Shown piece after piece: positions 1 to 8,938 of a DNA stretch of 64,000 bases. Source of the DNA: Aeromonas veronii (lineage in GTDB: Bacteria; Pseudomonadota; Gammaproteobacteria; Enterobacterales; Aeromonadaceae). The DNA lies in the NCBI RefSeq assembly GCF_040215105.1, contig NZ_CP157875.1, positions 1,169,501-1,233,500 on the forward strand, written 5' to 3'. Position numbers and translations under genes: made by a program. The stretch's first letter is position 1, and each line of letters starts with the position of its first letter. Below the pieces are notes generated by a model. That model made no database searches and was not told the origin of the DNA. It saw only the letters and a program-made list of their open reading frames with translations.

Positions 1-485
1 CCGCCCGTGCCGCCGGTTTGCAGGGCGTCGTGGTGGGTCTGCTGGACGAGGCGGGACGGGTGCCCGCAACCCTGCTCAAGCAGTTGGTGGACGCGGCCGG
101 CCCCCTCGGCGTCACCTTCCATCGCGCGATTGACCTTTGCTCCGACTGGCGTGCCGACCTCGAAACCATCGTCGACGCAGGCTGTGAGCGGATCCTGAGT
201 TCGGGCCATGCTCCCACTGCGCTCGCGGGGCTCGAGACCCTGCAGGCGATGCAGCAGGCCTTGGCCGGACGCGCCAGCCTGATGCCGGGAGCCGGGGTCA
301 ATGCCGACAATGTGCGCACCATTCTCGAGTTTACCGGCGTGGACGAGGTGCACATGTCCGGTATGGGCTGGCGTGGCGGCATGGTGCCCCACGGCGTCAA
401 CATGGGTACCTCGGACGATGGCCGGGTCAATATCACAGACGGTGCCAAGGTGGCGGTGGTGCGGGCTTTGCTGGACCAAGCCTGA
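1..485 (+). CDS. cutC: Copper homeostasis protein CutC, C-terminal part (5' end outside window)
   Basis: The gene is open from the left edge, in the frame whose first full codon begins at base 3, to TGA at 483-485. About 160 residues of the C-terminal part of a CutC-family TIM barrel are present. Recognisable blocks are GVVVGLLDEAGRV, FHRAIDLC, the glycine-rich MPGAGVNADN and the closing HMSGMGWRGG stretch. CutC is linked to copper tolerance in E. coli, but its biochemical role is unsettled. The last 90 bases of the gene are repeated, diverged, immediately downstream (see 499-617). Family assignment is confident; the start cannot be seen. Confidence 0.9.
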   Translation, partial: ARAAGLQGVVVGLLDEAGRVPATLLKQLVDAAGPLGVTFHRAIDLCSDWRADLETIVDAGCERILSSGHAPTALAGLETLQAMQQALAGRASLMPGAGVNADNVRTILEFTGVDEVHMSGMGWRGGMVPHGVNMGTSDDGRVNITDGAKVAVVRALLDQA

Positions 486-498
486 GTATAGGTGCGGC

Positions 499-617
499 GC
501 CGTGGCATGGTGCCGCTCCCTGTCAGCGTCAACATGGGTACCTCGGACGATGGCCGGGTCAATATTACCGATGGCGCCAAGGTGGCGGCGGTCAGGGCTC
601 TGCTGGATCGGGGTTGC
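499..617 (+). repeat. Decayed second copy of the cutC 3' end
   Basis: A stretch just after the cutC stop repeats the end of the gene at an offset of 132 bases. The block at 396-433 recurs at 528-565 almost unchanged, and the match continues with scattered differences to about 617. The copy is not an intact reading frame joined to cutC, because the cutC stop lies between them. It looks like a pseudogenised tail from a partial tandem duplication, or from recombination with a related allele. Confidence 0.8.
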
Positions 618-763
618 ACCCGGGCATTGCCGGATCAGTCTGCCCCGCATGTGTGAGCGCTCTCCCACGGGCAGGGAAATCGCCGTGGACGCTGGCAGCA
701 CCCCGAGAAAAAGTCTGATATCATCCCGTCTCTTTTATTACCTGGATCTGGAGCTACATCTCA

Positions 764-1375
764 ATGTCCCAATACGACTCTATCGAACAGAAGGCCAGCT
801 ACGGCATCGGCCGCAACATGGGTGATCAGCTGGCGCAGCAAGCTTTCGCCGGTCTGGATATCCCGGCCCTGCAGCAAGGTCTGGCTGATGCCCTGAACGG
901 TCTGGAGTTCGCGGTCAGCCGTGACGATATCAACGATGCCTTCCAGGTCATCACTACCCGCATGCAGGCCGAGCAGGAAGCTGCCGCCAAGGCTGCCGCC
1001 GCCGATGGCGAAGCCTTCCTGGCCGACAACGCCAAGCGTGCCGGTGTGAACGTGACCGACTCCGGTCTGCAGTACGAAGTCATGGTCGAAGGCAATGGTG
1101 CCGTCCCGGTTGCCGGTCAGTCCGTCCGTGTGCACTACCACGGCACCTTCACCCACGGTGGCGTGTTTGACAGCTCCGTCGCCCGTGGCGAACCGGCCGA
1201 ATTCCCGGTCACTGGCGTCATCGCCGGCTGGGTTGAAGCACTGCAACTGATGCCGGTTGGTTCCAAGTGGAAGCTCTACATTCCGCAGGATCTGGCCTAC
1301 GGTGCCCGTGGTGCTGGCTCCATCCCGCCGTACTCCGCTCTGGTATTCGAAGTGGAGCTGCTGGACATCCTGTGA
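764..1375 (+). CDS. fklB: FKBP-type peptidyl-prolyl cis-trans isomerase, FklB (FKBP22)
   Basis: The 203-residue product matches the length and order of FklB. An N-terminal helical dimerisation domain occupies roughly residues 1-95 and begins with the typical YDSIEQKASYGIGRNMGDQL. A C-terminal FKBP domain follows, with VRVHYHGTFTHGGVFDSS and the IPPYSALVFEVELL end. The enzyme isomerises Xaa-Pro bonds and helps fold proteins, probably in the cytoplasm since no signal peptide is seen. The start is supported by GGAG about 11 bases upstream. It is a single-gene unit closed by a strong terminator at 1396-1426. Confidence 0.95.
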   Translation: MSQYDSIEQKASYGIGRNMGDQLAQQAFAGLDIPALQQGLADALNGLEFAVSRDDINDAFQVITTRMQAEQEAAAKAAAADGEAFLADNAKRAGVNVTDSGLQYEVMVEGNGAVPVAGQSVRVHYHGTFTHGGVFDSSVARGEPAEFPVTGVIAGWVEALQLMPVGSKWKLYIPQDLAYGARGAGSIPPYSALVFEVELLDIL

Positions 1376-1395
1376 TCCGGTAACTCTGCACTGAC

Positions 1396-1426
1396 AAACG
1401 GCGACCTCTGGGTCGCCGTTTGCTTT
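1396..1426 (+). terminator. Rho-independent terminator after fklB
   Basis: An inverted repeat AAACGGCGACC / GGTCGCCGTTT with a short loop is followed by a T-rich tract. Confidence 0.85.
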
Positions 1427-1515
1427 TGTGTTCGTCTCGCGTGGTGGGCAGGCTGGGTCATGGGCAAGTGGATCCGTTTTGGATATATAGTCAGAGCGTC
1501 TTCAGGGAGATCCCC

Positions 1516-2397
1516 ATGGCTGCCATCATCGAAGTCATCGACCTTATCAAGCACTTCCCCGGCGTCAAGGCGGTGGACGGGCTCAGCTTTGCCATCCCCG
1601 CCGGCAGTTGCTTCGGTCTGCTTGGGCCAAACGGCGCGGGCAAAACCACCACCATCGAGTTGCTGGAGGGGATCCTCACCCCGGACAGCGGTCAGATCCT
1701 GTTCCATGGCGCCCCTCGCGATGCTGATTATCGCTCCCGCATCGGTATCCAGTTCCAGCACACGGCCCTGCAGGATTTTCTGACGGTGCGCGATACCCTG
1801 CGCCTGTTCGCCAGCCTCTATCCCAATCCCTTGCCACGTGACCTGCTCATCGAACTGTGCGCACTCGGCGAGTTTATCGACCGGGACAGCCGCAAGCTCT
1901 CCGGCGGCCAGCGTCAGCGCCTGTTGCTGGCCCTGGCGCTGCTCGGGGATCCCGAATTGCTGTTTCTCGATGAGCCAACGACAGGGCTGGATCCCCAGGC
2001 GCGTCACCACTTCTGGCAGCGTATCGAGGCCATCAAGGCTCAGGGCAAGACGGTGGTGCTCACCACCCACTACATGGACGAGGCTCAGCAACTGTGCGAT
2101 CAGATAGCCATCGTCGATCACGGTCATCTGCTGAGCCTGGATACCCCGGCGGCCCTGCTGGCCCGCCACTTTGACGGGGTATTGGTGCGTCTCGCGGATC
2201 ATCCGGCTCTGGCACAACTGGGGCATCCATTGCAACGGCGTGGGGAACAGGTTGAGTTGACCTGCCCGGATGTGGCGCTCCTGTTGCCCCAATTGCTAAG
2301 GCTTGGGGTACCGCTGACCGGCATGCAGGTGCGTTCCCCCAATCTGGAGGATCTCTTCTTGCAACTGACCGGACATAGCCTAAGGAGCGGCGCATGA
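1516..2397 (+). CDS. ABC transporter ATP-binding protein (DrrA/ABC-2 exporter type)
   Basis: This 293-residue ATPase drives an ABC-2 type exporter together with the next gene. Walker A is GPNGAGKT (residues 37-44), the signature is LSGGQ (128-132), Walker B is LLFLDEP (148-154), and the H-loop lies in TTHYMDEA. The C-terminal 80 residues form the extension usual for drug or polysaccharide exporter ATPases. The ATG at 1516 is preferred over upstream codons because the protein starts there in family alignments and AGGGAGA lies just upstream. It overlaps the permease gene by four bases (ATGA), which suggests translational coupling. The substrate cannot be told from sequence. Confidence 0.9.
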   Translation: MAAIIEVIDLIKHFPGVKAVDGLSFAIPAGSCFGLLGPNGAGKTTTIELLEGILTPDSGQILFHGAPRDADYRSRIGIQFQHTALQDFLTVRDTLRLFASLYPNPLPRDLLIELCALGEFIDRDSRKLSGGQRQRLLLALALLGDPELLFLDEPTTGLDPQARHHFWQRIEAIKAQGKTVVLTTHYMDEAQQLCDQIAIVDHGHLLSLDTPAALLARHFDGVLVRLADHPALAQLGHPLQRRGEQVELTCPDVALLLPQLLRLGVPLTGMQVRSPNLEDLFLQLTGHSLRSGA

Positions 2398-3407
2398 GCG
2401 GATCCCTGAGGCGCATCGGGGCACTGCTCCATGCCCGCAACCTCGAGTTTGTGCGCGATCGGGCCGCACTGGTCTGGAATCTGGCGTTTCCCCTGCTGCT
2501 GGTGATTGGGTTTTCCCTCCTCTTTTCCGGCCCACCCAAGCCCCTGGTGCAGATGGGCGTGCTGGGGGCGCTGCCTGCCGCCTATCAGCCCCTGAACAAG
2601 ATTCCGCTGCTCAAGCTCATCCCCTATGGGGACGCAGAGAAGGGGCAGCTCAAGGTGCGCCATCATCAGCTGGACCTGCTGCTCTCACCCACCCGAGGCC
2701 AGTATTGGGTCAACCCGGATGCCCCCCAGGGGGCCATGGCGGAGTATTTGCTGCGTCAGGCGATCGGCTTGCCGTTGCAAAAGGAGGTGCTGTCGGGGCG
2801 AGCCATCCGCTATGGTGACTGGCTGTTGCCCGGGGTGATCGGCATGAATCTGATGTTCTCCGGCCTGTTTGGGGTCGGCTTCGTCATCGTCCGCTATCGC
2901 AAGAACGGGGTGCTCAAGCGACTGAGAGCGACCCCCCTGTCGGCGGCCGAGTTTCTCGGTGCCCAGCTGCTGTCGCGGGTACTGATCACCCTGGTGGTGA
3001 GCTTGTTGGTGTTTCTGGTGGCCTATTGGCTGCTGGGGGTGCCTCTGTTGGGCTCGGGCTGGTTACTGCTGCTGATTGCGCTGGTCGGTGGTACCGCCAT
3101 GGCCTCGCTGGGTCTGCTCATCGCCGCTCGCCTCCAGAATGAGGAACTGGCGAGCGGCTTGCTCAATCTCATCAGCCTGCCCATGATGTTCCTGTCCGGT
3201 GTCTGGTTTTCGCTGGAAGGTTCTCCCCCTTGGTTGCAGGCCATTGGAGCCCGCCTTCCCTTAAGCCAGCTCATCGAGGCTGCCCGCGCCGTGATGCTGG
3301 AGGGGGCGGGCTGGCAAGCGGTCGCGGGTGCCTTGGCCCAGGTCGCGCTGTTTGCACTGAGCTGCCTCGTGCTGGGGTCCCTGCTTTTTAAATGGAGCGC
3401 AAAATGA
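2394..3407 (+). CDS. ABC-2 type transporter permease
   Basis: The 337-residue protein is the membrane partner of the ATPase at 1516-2397. An N-terminal transmembrane helix (about residues 25-45, LVWNLAFPLLLVIGFSLLF) is followed by a roughly 100-residue extracytoplasmic segment. A block of about five helices then runs from residue 145 to the end. The motif LRATPLSAAEFLGAQL between helices is typical of ABC-2 permeases. Start and stop overlap the genes on both sides, so the three genes look like one operon. Confidence 0.9.
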   Translation: MSGSLRRIGALLHARNLEFVRDRAALVWNLAFPLLLVIGFSLLFSGPPKPLVQMGVLGALPAAYQPLNKIPLLKLIPYGDAEKGQLKVRHHQLDLLLSPTRGQYWVNPDAPQGAMAEYLLRQAIGLPLQKEVLSGRAIRYGDWLLPGVIGMNLMFSGLFGVGFVIVRYRKNGVLKRLRATPLSAAEFLGAQLLSRVLITLVVSLLVFLVAYWLLGVPLLGSGWLLLLIALVGGTAMASLGLLIAARLQNEELASGLLNLISLPMMFLSGVWFSLEGSPPWLQAIGARLPLSQLIEAARAVMLEGAGWQAVAGALAQVALFALSCLVLGSLLFKWSAK

Positions 3408-3703
3408 AGCTTCTCTGGGGTGTGTTGTTGCTCGCGGCCCTGCCGGTGAATGCGGGCACCTTGCGCTGCAAGAGTGCGCTCCTGACCGAGGGAGATACCA
3501 CGGCCGAGCTATTGATCCGCTGTGGTCAGCCGATGCTCAAGGAGGACTTGACCCGGTATGAAGAAAATGGCTTTGGGGCCCGCATGACGGTGAAATACGC
3601 CGAACGTTGGACCTACAACTTCGGCAAGAACCAGTTCATGCAGTTTGTGACCGTCGAAAACGGCGTCATCACCGAGATTGAAGATGGTCCACGGGGTGGT
3701 TGA
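3404..3703 (+). CDS. DUF2845 family periplasmic protein
   Basis: A 99-residue protein with a signal peptide (MKLLWGVLLLAALPVNAG) and a small domain of the DUF2845 type. It contains two conserved cysteines, in LRCKS and LIRCGQP, the second beside the start of the domain's glycine/proline turn. The ATG at 3404 is preferred to the one at 3392: it forms an ATGA overlap with the permease stop and has GGAG six bases upstream. The function of this family is unknown. Overlap with the permease suggests co-expression with the ABC exporter, but a shared role is only inferred. Confidence 0.75.
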   Translation: MKLLWGVLLLAALPVNAGTLRCKSALLTEGDTTAELLIRCGQPMLKEDLTRYEENGFGARMTVKYAERWTYNFGKNQFMQFVTVENGVITEIEDGPRGG

Positions 3704-4217
3704 AGCGCCGCTCATGGGGCTGCTCTTCCCTCTGCCATTATGATCTGGGCCTGCTTTCTCAACCCTTGTCTTCTCTGAAAACTAATCGCTTTCCACCCCC
3801 TCAGGGCGTGACACCTCGGTCATCCAGCCTCTGCTTTTTTACCGCAACGTCAGCTGCTCGCCATTGACAAGATGCTCCTCCCATTGGGGCATGCCAGCAG
3901 AAACATGAGCCTAATGAGTTAGTTGGTCGCAGATCTTGCTGCCCCGTTGTGGTGCGGCCCGATTTTTTTGCAAAAATAATCCTCATGGTATGAAAGGGCT
4001 ATGGCAGCAGGCTATTTCGGAAATAAGGGTCTATTTTTTATTCATAAGGTGTTTAGCCACCCATTCAAACATTTTGTGCTGCTGCACCACAATTGGGCTG
4101 GGTTGCACCGATTGACAGGTTTTTTGAGGGCTGGATAAGCTGCGAAAAGTCGGGAAAAAGAGGGCATCTTGCGAGGTTTTTGATGCCAACTCAGATCAAA
4201 CCACAGGGAAGAGTGAC
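3704..4217. other. Intergenic region upstream of aapJ
   Basis: This 514-base gap holds no convincing gene. The part nearest aapJ is AT-rich and must carry the aap promoter. Two direct TGCACC motifs at about 4083-4111 resemble half-sites of nitrogen regulator NtrC, but no well-spaced sigma-54 promoter was found, so regulation is left open. Confidence 0.4.
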
Positions 4218-5237
4218 ATGAAGCAGATACACAAGGCAGGTATGGTGATAGTGCTGTCGCTGGCGGCAGCCAATGTTTGGGCCGACGGCACCCTGGATGC
4301 GGTCAAGAAGAAAGGGTTCGTACAGTGCGGGGTCGGCGATGGCCTGCCCGGCTTCTCCAACCCGGATGCGAAAGGGACCTGGACTGGTCTGGATGTGGAC
4401 GTGTGCCGCGCAGTTGCGGCTGCGGTATTTGGCGACGCCAGCAAGGTCAAATATGTCTCCCTCACCGCCAAGGAGCGCTTCACCGCGCTGCAGTCCGGTG
4501 AAGTGGATCTGCTCTCTCGCAATACCACCTGGACATTGACCCGGGACGGTTCTTTGGGGTTGACCTTTGCCGGGGTGAACTACTACGACGGTCAGGGGTT
4601 CCTGGTCAAGCAGTCCCTCGGGGTCAAGAGTGCCAAGGAGCTGGATGGGGCCGCGGTCTGCATTCAGTCCGGTACCACCACCGAGCTGAACCTGGCGGAC
4701 TACTTCCGCGCCAATGGCGGCATGAAATACACCCCGGTGGTGTTTGACACCTCGGATCAGACCGTGAAAGGGTTTGAAGCCGGTCGCTGCGACGTCCTGA
4801 CCTCGGATCAGTCCCAGCTCTACTCCCTCAAGATCAAGCTGACCAAGCCGGAAGAGGCGCTGGTATTGCCGGAGGTCATCTCCAAGGAGCCTCTGGGCCC
4901 GGCGGTGCGTCAGGGGGATGATCAATGGTTCAAGGTGGTACGCTGGAGCCTCTACGCCATGCTCAACGCCGAAGAGGCTGGCGTGACCAGCGCCAACGTG
5001 GACGAGATGCTCAAGTCCACCAACCCGGACGTCCGCCGTCTGCTGGGGCTGGAAGAGCCCAAGGGCACGGTACTGGGGCTGGATGACAAGTGGGCCTACA
5101 ACATCGTCAAGCAGGTCGGCAACTACGGCGAGTCGTTCGATCGCAATGTGGGTGCCGGTTCGCCCCTCAAAATTGACCGTGGCATCAACGCGCTCTGGAA
5201 CAAGGGCGGCCTGATGTACGCACCGCCCATCCGCTGA
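4218..5237 (+). CDS. aapJ: Amino-acid ABC transporter substrate-binding protein, AapJ type
   Basis: The 339-residue periplasmic binding protein of a general L-amino-acid importer (AapJ/BztA clade). A signal peptide of about 22 residues (ending ANVWA) precedes the mature start DGTLDAVKKKG. The domain then shows VQCGVGDGLPGFSN and GLDVDVCRAVAAA, the typical SBP_bac_3 opening, and SRNTTWTLTRD. It captures amino acids for the AapQ/AapM permeases and AapP ATPase encoded next in the same direction. Aap systems are known for broad specificity; the actual spectrum here is not visible. Confidence 0.93.
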   Translation: MKQIHKAGMVIVLSLAAANVWADGTLDAVKKKGFVQCGVGDGLPGFSNPDAKGTWTGLDVDVCRAVAAAVFGDASKVKYVSLTAKERFTALQSGEVDLLSRNTTWTLTRDGSLGLTFAGVNYYDGQGFLVKQSLGVKSAKELDGAAVCIQSGTTTELNLADYFRANGGMKYTPVVFDTSDQTVKGFEAGRCDVLTSDQSQLYSLKIKLTKPEEALVLPEVISKEPLGPAVRQGDDQWFKVVRWSLYAMLNAEEAGVTSANVDEMLKSTNPDVRRLLGLEEPKGTVLGLDDKWAYNIVKQVGNYGESFDRNVGAGSPLKIDRGINALWNKGGLMYAPPIR

Positions 5238-5305
5238 GTCGATGATTGTTCGGGGGGCCTGGCCCCCCGTTTTCCCCTTGCCTTGGCTTTGTCGGAGTCA
5301 TCCTT

Positions 5306-6493
5306 ATGGCGTCACATGCATCAAACCATAGGAAGGAACAGGGCCGTTGGTGGTACGACGCCAAGGTGCGGGCACTGGTGTTCCAGTGCCTGGCCATCGT
5401 CGCCGTTCTCACGTTTCTGTTTTACATCGTCAACAATGCCCTGACCAATCTGGCCACCCGTGGCATCACCACCGGCTTCGATTTCCTGGGCAATACCGCC
5501 GGGTTCGGCATCTTGCAGAGCCTGATCCCCTACGACGAAACCTATACCTTTGGCCGTACTTTTGTCGTCGGCCTGCTCAACACCCTGCTGGTTTCTGTGC
5601 TCGGTATCCTGTTTGCGACCCTGCTGGGGTTTGTGCTCGGGGTGGCCCGGCTGTCCAGCAACTGGCTGGTGGCCAAGATAGCCACCGTTTATATAGAGAC
5701 CTTTCGCAACATACCGTTGCTGCTGCAGATCTTCTTCTGGTACTTCTCGGTGTTGCGCACCCTGCCATCCCCGCGCCAGAGCGTGGAGCTGGGTGAGCTT
5801 GCCTTTCTCAATGTGCGGGGTCTCTATCTACCCAAGCCCCTGTTTGAAGAAGGATTTGGCTATGTACTCTGGGCCCTGCTGCTGGCATTTTTCATCAGCT
5901 GGGGCCTGCGTCGCTGGGCTAGGCGCCGCCAGGAGCTGACCGGCAGGATATTCCCGATCTGGAGCTGCACGCTGGGGCTCATCCTATTGTTGCCCTTCAT
6001 CACTTTCCTGCTGGTGGGGAGCCCGCTTGGCTGGAGCATCCCTGTCTTGCAGGGCTTCAACTTCCGGGGTGGCCTGACGGTGTTGCCGGAGCTCGCGGCG
6101 CTGCTGCTGGCGCTCACCATCTATACGGCGGCCTTCATCGCCGAGATAGTGCGTTCCGGCATTCTCGCCATCAGCAAGGGCCAGACGGAGGCGGCTTCCG
6201 CTCTGGGGCTGTCGCCCACCAAGACCCTGCGATTGGTGGTCATTCCCCAGGCGATGCGGGTCATCATTCCGCCGCTCACCAGTCAGTATCTCAATCTCAC
6301 CAAGAACTCGTCGCTGGCTACCGCCATCGGTTATCCGGATCTGGTCTCGGTATTCATGGGCACGACCCTCAACCAGACCGGGCAGGCAATCGAGGTGATT
6401 GCCATGACCATGGGGGTCTATCTCCTCATCAGCATCAGTACCTCAATCCTGATGAATATCTACAACCGCCGGATGATGCTGGTCGAACGCTAG
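5306..6493 (+). CDS. aapQ: Amino-acid ABC transporter permease, AapQ type
   Basis: A 395-residue inner-membrane permease. The BPD_transp_1 features are present: FRNIPLLLQIFFWYFSVLR near the first coupling region and the EAASALGLSPTKTLRLVVIPQAMR loop that contacts the ATPase. About eight membrane helices are visible, with a long insertion between the first helices as in AapQ/BztB. The ATG at 5306 has GGAG nine bases upstream and is preferred to the earlier codon at 5246. It forms the translocation pore with AapM. Confidence 0.92.
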   Translation: MASHASNHRKEQGRWWYDAKVRALVFQCLAIVAVLTFLFYIVNNALTNLATRGITTGFDFLGNTAGFGILQSLIPYDETYTFGRTFVVGLLNTLLVSVLGILFATLLGFVLGVARLSSNWLVAKIATVYIETFRNIPLLLQIFFWYFSVLRTLPSPRQSVELGELAFLNVRGLYLPKPLFEEGFGYVLWALLLAFFISWGLRRWARRRQELTGRIFPIWSCTLGLILLLPFITFLLVGSPLGWSIPVLQGFNFRGGLTVLPELAALLLALTIYTAAFIAEIVRSGILAISKGQTEAASALGLSPTKTLRLVVIPQAMRVIIPPLTSQYLNLTKNSSLATAIGYPDLVSVFMGTTLNQTGQAIEVIAMTMGVYLLISISTSILMNIYNRRMMLVER

Positions 6494-6502
6494 GGAGGCG
6501 TT

Positions 6503-7597
6503 ATGTTTGTCAATGAAATGCAAGAGGCACTGCCTCCCCCCAGCAACAGACGTGGTGTGTTGGCCTGGCTTAGGCAGAATCTGTTTCCCAATTGGTGGAG
6601 CAGCCTATTGACCCTGGTGTTGGCCTATCTGCTGCTGCCACTGCTCTGGTCGGCGCTGGACTGGGCGCTGTTTTCCGCCACCTGGCAGGGGAGCGGCCGC
6701 GCCGACTGCACTCAGGAAGGGGCCTGCTGGATCTTCATCGAGAGTCGGCTCGGGCAATACCTCTACGGTTTCTATCCGGTGGATCAATATTGGCGCATCA
6801 ATGTGGCCTTCATCGGTCTGGCGGTGCTGCTGGCACTGCTCATCTGGCCACGTACCCCTCGCAAGGGTTGGCTTGCACTCTTTACCCTGCTGGTGTTCCC
6901 CGTCATCGCCTTCCTGCTGATCCACGGCGGTGCCGGCCTTGCGGTGGTGGAAACCAATCGCTGGGGCGGGCTGATGCTGACCCTGGTGCTGGCAGTGGTG
7001 GGGATTGCGGCGGCGCTGCCCCTCGGGATCCTGCTGGCCCTGGGGCGACGCTCCCACATGCCGGTGATCTCCAGCCTCTCCACCGTCTATATCGAGTTCT
7101 GGCGGGCGGTGCCGCTTATCACTGTGCTGTTCATGGCCTCCGTCATGTTGCCACTGTTCATGACAAGCCAAGTTGAGCTGGACAAGCTGCTGCGGGCGCT
7201 CATCGGCATCATTTTGTTCCAGTCAGCCTATGTGGCCGAGGTGGTGCGGGGCGGGTTGCAGGCGATCCCCAAGGGGCAGTATGAGGCGGGGGAAGCCCTC
7301 GGGCTCTCCTACTGGAAGGTGATGGGTCTCATCATCATGCCCCAGGCCCTCAAGATCACCATCCCTTCTCTGGTGAACACCTTCATCTCGTTGTTCAAGG
7401 ACACCAGCCTGGTGCTGATCATCGGTCTGTTTGACTTGCTCGCCATCTCCAAGGTGGCGCTGGCCGATCCGGCCTGGCTGGGGTTCTCTACCGAGGCCTA
7501 TGTGTTCATCGCCATGGTCTTCTGGATGTTCTGTTTTGGCATGTCCCGTTACTCCATCTATCTGGAACACAAACTCAACACGGGTCACAAGCATTAG
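6503..7597 (+). CDS. aapM: Amino-acid ABC transporter permease, AapM type
   Basis: The 364-residue partner permease starts nine bases after aapQ behind GGAGG. It has several N-terminal helices (about 35-60, 100-150), then the conserved permease core with EFWRAVPLITVLFMAS and the coupling helix EAGEALGLSYWKVMGLIIMP. AapM and AapQ together build the membrane channel of the importer. The gene ends with a TAG that itself overlaps the Shine-Dalgarno sequence of the small ORF at 7611. Confidence 0.92.
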   Translation: MFVNEMQEALPPPSNRRGVLAWLRQNLFPNWWSSLLTLVLAYLLLPLLWSALDWALFSATWQGSGRADCTQEGACWIFIESRLGQYLYGFYPVDQYWRINVAFIGLAVLLALLIWPRTPRKGWLALFTLLVFPVIAFLLIHGGAGLAVVETNRWGGLMLTLVLAVVGIAAALPLGILLALGRRSHMPVISSLSTVYIEFWRAVPLITVLFMASVMLPLFMTSQVELDKLLRALIGIILFQSAYVAEVVRGGLQAIPKGQYEAGEALGLSYWKVMGLIIMPQALKITIPSLVNTFISLFKDTSLVLIIGLFDLLAISKVALADPAWLGFSTEAYVFIAMVFWMFCFGMSRYSIYLEHKLNTGHKH

Positions 7598-7610
7598 GAG
7601 TGGTTTCAAT

Positions 7611-7694
7611 ATGACAAAGGATGCAGGGATAGCCCTTAACAGCCCCTCTCATAAAGCATATGGGGTGCAGGTATCAGGAGTAGCTTCAAAATGA
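7611..7694 (+). CDS. Putative 27-residue leader ORF coupled to aapP
   Basis: A tiny ORF ([20 protein letters not shown], then seven more residues) starts 13 bases after aapM behind AGGAG. It ends in the four-base ATGA overlap with the aapP start at 7691. Its start region, AGGAGTGGTTTCAATATGACA, is nearly the same as the aapP start region, AGGAGTAGCTTCAAAATGACA, so the two may come from a short duplication. It may act by translational coupling or simply be a leftover. No function is claimed for the peptide. Confidence 0.4.
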   Translation: MTKDAGIALNSPSHKAYGVQVSGVASK

Positions 7695-8434
7695 CAACAG
7701 ACACCGTGGTCGCGCTCAAGGATGTCAACAAGTGGTATGGCGAGTTTCATGTGCTGCGAAACATCAACCTGCAGGTGGGGAAGGGGGAGAAGATCGTCAT
7801 CTGCGGGCCATCGGGTTCCGGCAAGTCCACCATGATCCGCTGCATCAACCGGCTGGAGGAGCATCAGAGCGGCGACATCCTGGTCAAGGGGACGGCACTC
7901 ACTTCGGATCTCAAGAACATCGAGACGGTACGCCGGGAAGTCGGCATGGTGTTCCAGCACTTCAACCTTTTCCCCCACCTGACGGTGCTGGAAAATTGCT
8001 GCCTGGCCCCAATCTGGGTCAAACAGCTGCCGCGCAAGGAGGCTGAGGAGATCGCCATGAACTTCCTGCGCCGGGTCAGGATCCCGGAGCAGGCCCTGAA
8101 GTACCCGGGGCAGCTCTCCGGCGGTCAGCAGCAGCGGGTGGCCATCGCCCGCAGCCTCTGCATGAATCCGCAGGTGATGCTGTTCGATGAACCCACTTCG
8201 GCACTGGATCCCGAGATGGTGCGCGAGGTGCTGGATGTGATGGTGGAACTGGCTCATGAAGGGATGACTATGCTCTGCGTCACCCACGAGATGGGCTTTG
8301 CCAAGCAGGTGGCGGACCGGGTGATCTTCATGGACCGCGGCCAGATCATCGAGGAGAACGTGCCGGATCAGTTCTTCGACAATCCCCAGTCGGATCGTAC
8401 CAAGCTGTTCCTCTCCCAGATACTGCAGCACTGA
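7691..8434 (+). CDS. aapP: Amino-acid ABC transporter ATP-binding protein, AapP type
   Basis: The 247-residue ATPase of the Aap importer belongs to the polar amino-acid (GlnQ-like) family. Walker A is GPSGSGKST (39-47), the Q-loop lies in [12 protein letters not shown], the signature is [13 protein letters not shown], and Walker B with D-loop is [22 protein letters not shown]-loop follows. The protein energises AapQM. It lies 93 bases after aapM instead of being tightly packed, with a leader ORF in between. Confidence 0.95.
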   Translation: MTTDTVVALKDVNKWYGEFHVLRNINLQVGKGEKIVICGPSGSGKSTMIRCINRLEEHQSGDILVKGTALTSDLKNIETVRREVGMVFQHFNLFPHLTVLENCCLAPIWVKQLPRKEAEEIAMNFLRRVRIPEQALKYPGQLSGGQQQRVAIARSLCMNPQVMLFDEPTSALDPEMVREVLDVMVELAHEGMTMLCVTHEMGFAKQVADRVIFMDRGQIIEENVPDQFFDNPQSDRTKLFLSQILQH

Positions 8435-8456
8435 GCCCGTTCCCCGTCATGAAAAC

Positions 8457-8482
8457 GGCCCGCGCGCGATGAGCGGCGGGCC
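8457..8482 (-). terminator. Hairpin terminator for the small minus-strand gene
   Basis: Stem GGCCCGC / GCGGGCC. Read on the minus strand it follows the gene at 8524-8739 and runs into GTTTTC. On the plus strand it follows aapP but lacks a T tract. Confidence 0.45.
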
Positions 8483-8523
8483 AAAATGTTCATGGAAGCA
8501 GACTACAGATGGAAAGGAGTATG

Positions 8524-8739
8524 TCAGCCAGGCAACAGGGCCGTGGTGCGCAGATCCCGCACCGCCAGGTTGATCTGCCGGGCCAGCCGCAAGGCCTGAT
8601 GGCAGCTCAGCGTCTTCAAATCGATGGCTCCACCGCTGAATTCGAATCGCCCCAGCGCCTCTATCATGAAGCTACCGTGGTGGAAGCTCTTGATATAGCG
8701 GGCAATCTGGCGAGGAGACAACTGCTTGAACACCTTCAT
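8524..8739 (-). CDS. Small conserved-looking hypothetical protein (71 residues)
   Basis: The likely start is the ATG at 8739 (MKVFKQLSPRQIARYIKSFH), not the upstream codons. The product is a small basic protein with two amphipathic helices and no signal peptide or membrane segment. I do not recognise a domain. Reasons to believe it is real are its isolated position opposite to both neighbours, a possible terminator at its 3' end, and a sensible amino-acid composition. Function is unknown. Confidence 0.55.
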   Translation of the reverse strand: MKVFKQLSPRQIARYIKSFHHGSFMIEALGRFEFSGGAIDLKTLSCHQALRLARQINLAVRDLRTTALLPG

Positions 8740-8938
8740 GGTAAAACACCCCGTTGCTTGGACAGGGCACACTATGCCGCCATCCCGTGACACTAATGTG
8801 ACATCTTATGGAGTTTCGTATGAATTCGGTTTTCCCTGATCTCGATGATGGCAAACAAAGTGTCCGACTCATGTAAAAGTTGTGCTCGGGTGGGGGGCAT
8901 GCCCGATATACTGCGGCTCACTGGATGATTGCAACAAG

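Noticed and set aside
4083..4160. Possible NtrC sites and a sigma-54 promoter before aapJ
   Set aside because: Two TGCACC motifs are present, but no GG-N10-GC pair with the right spacing was found in the 514-base region.
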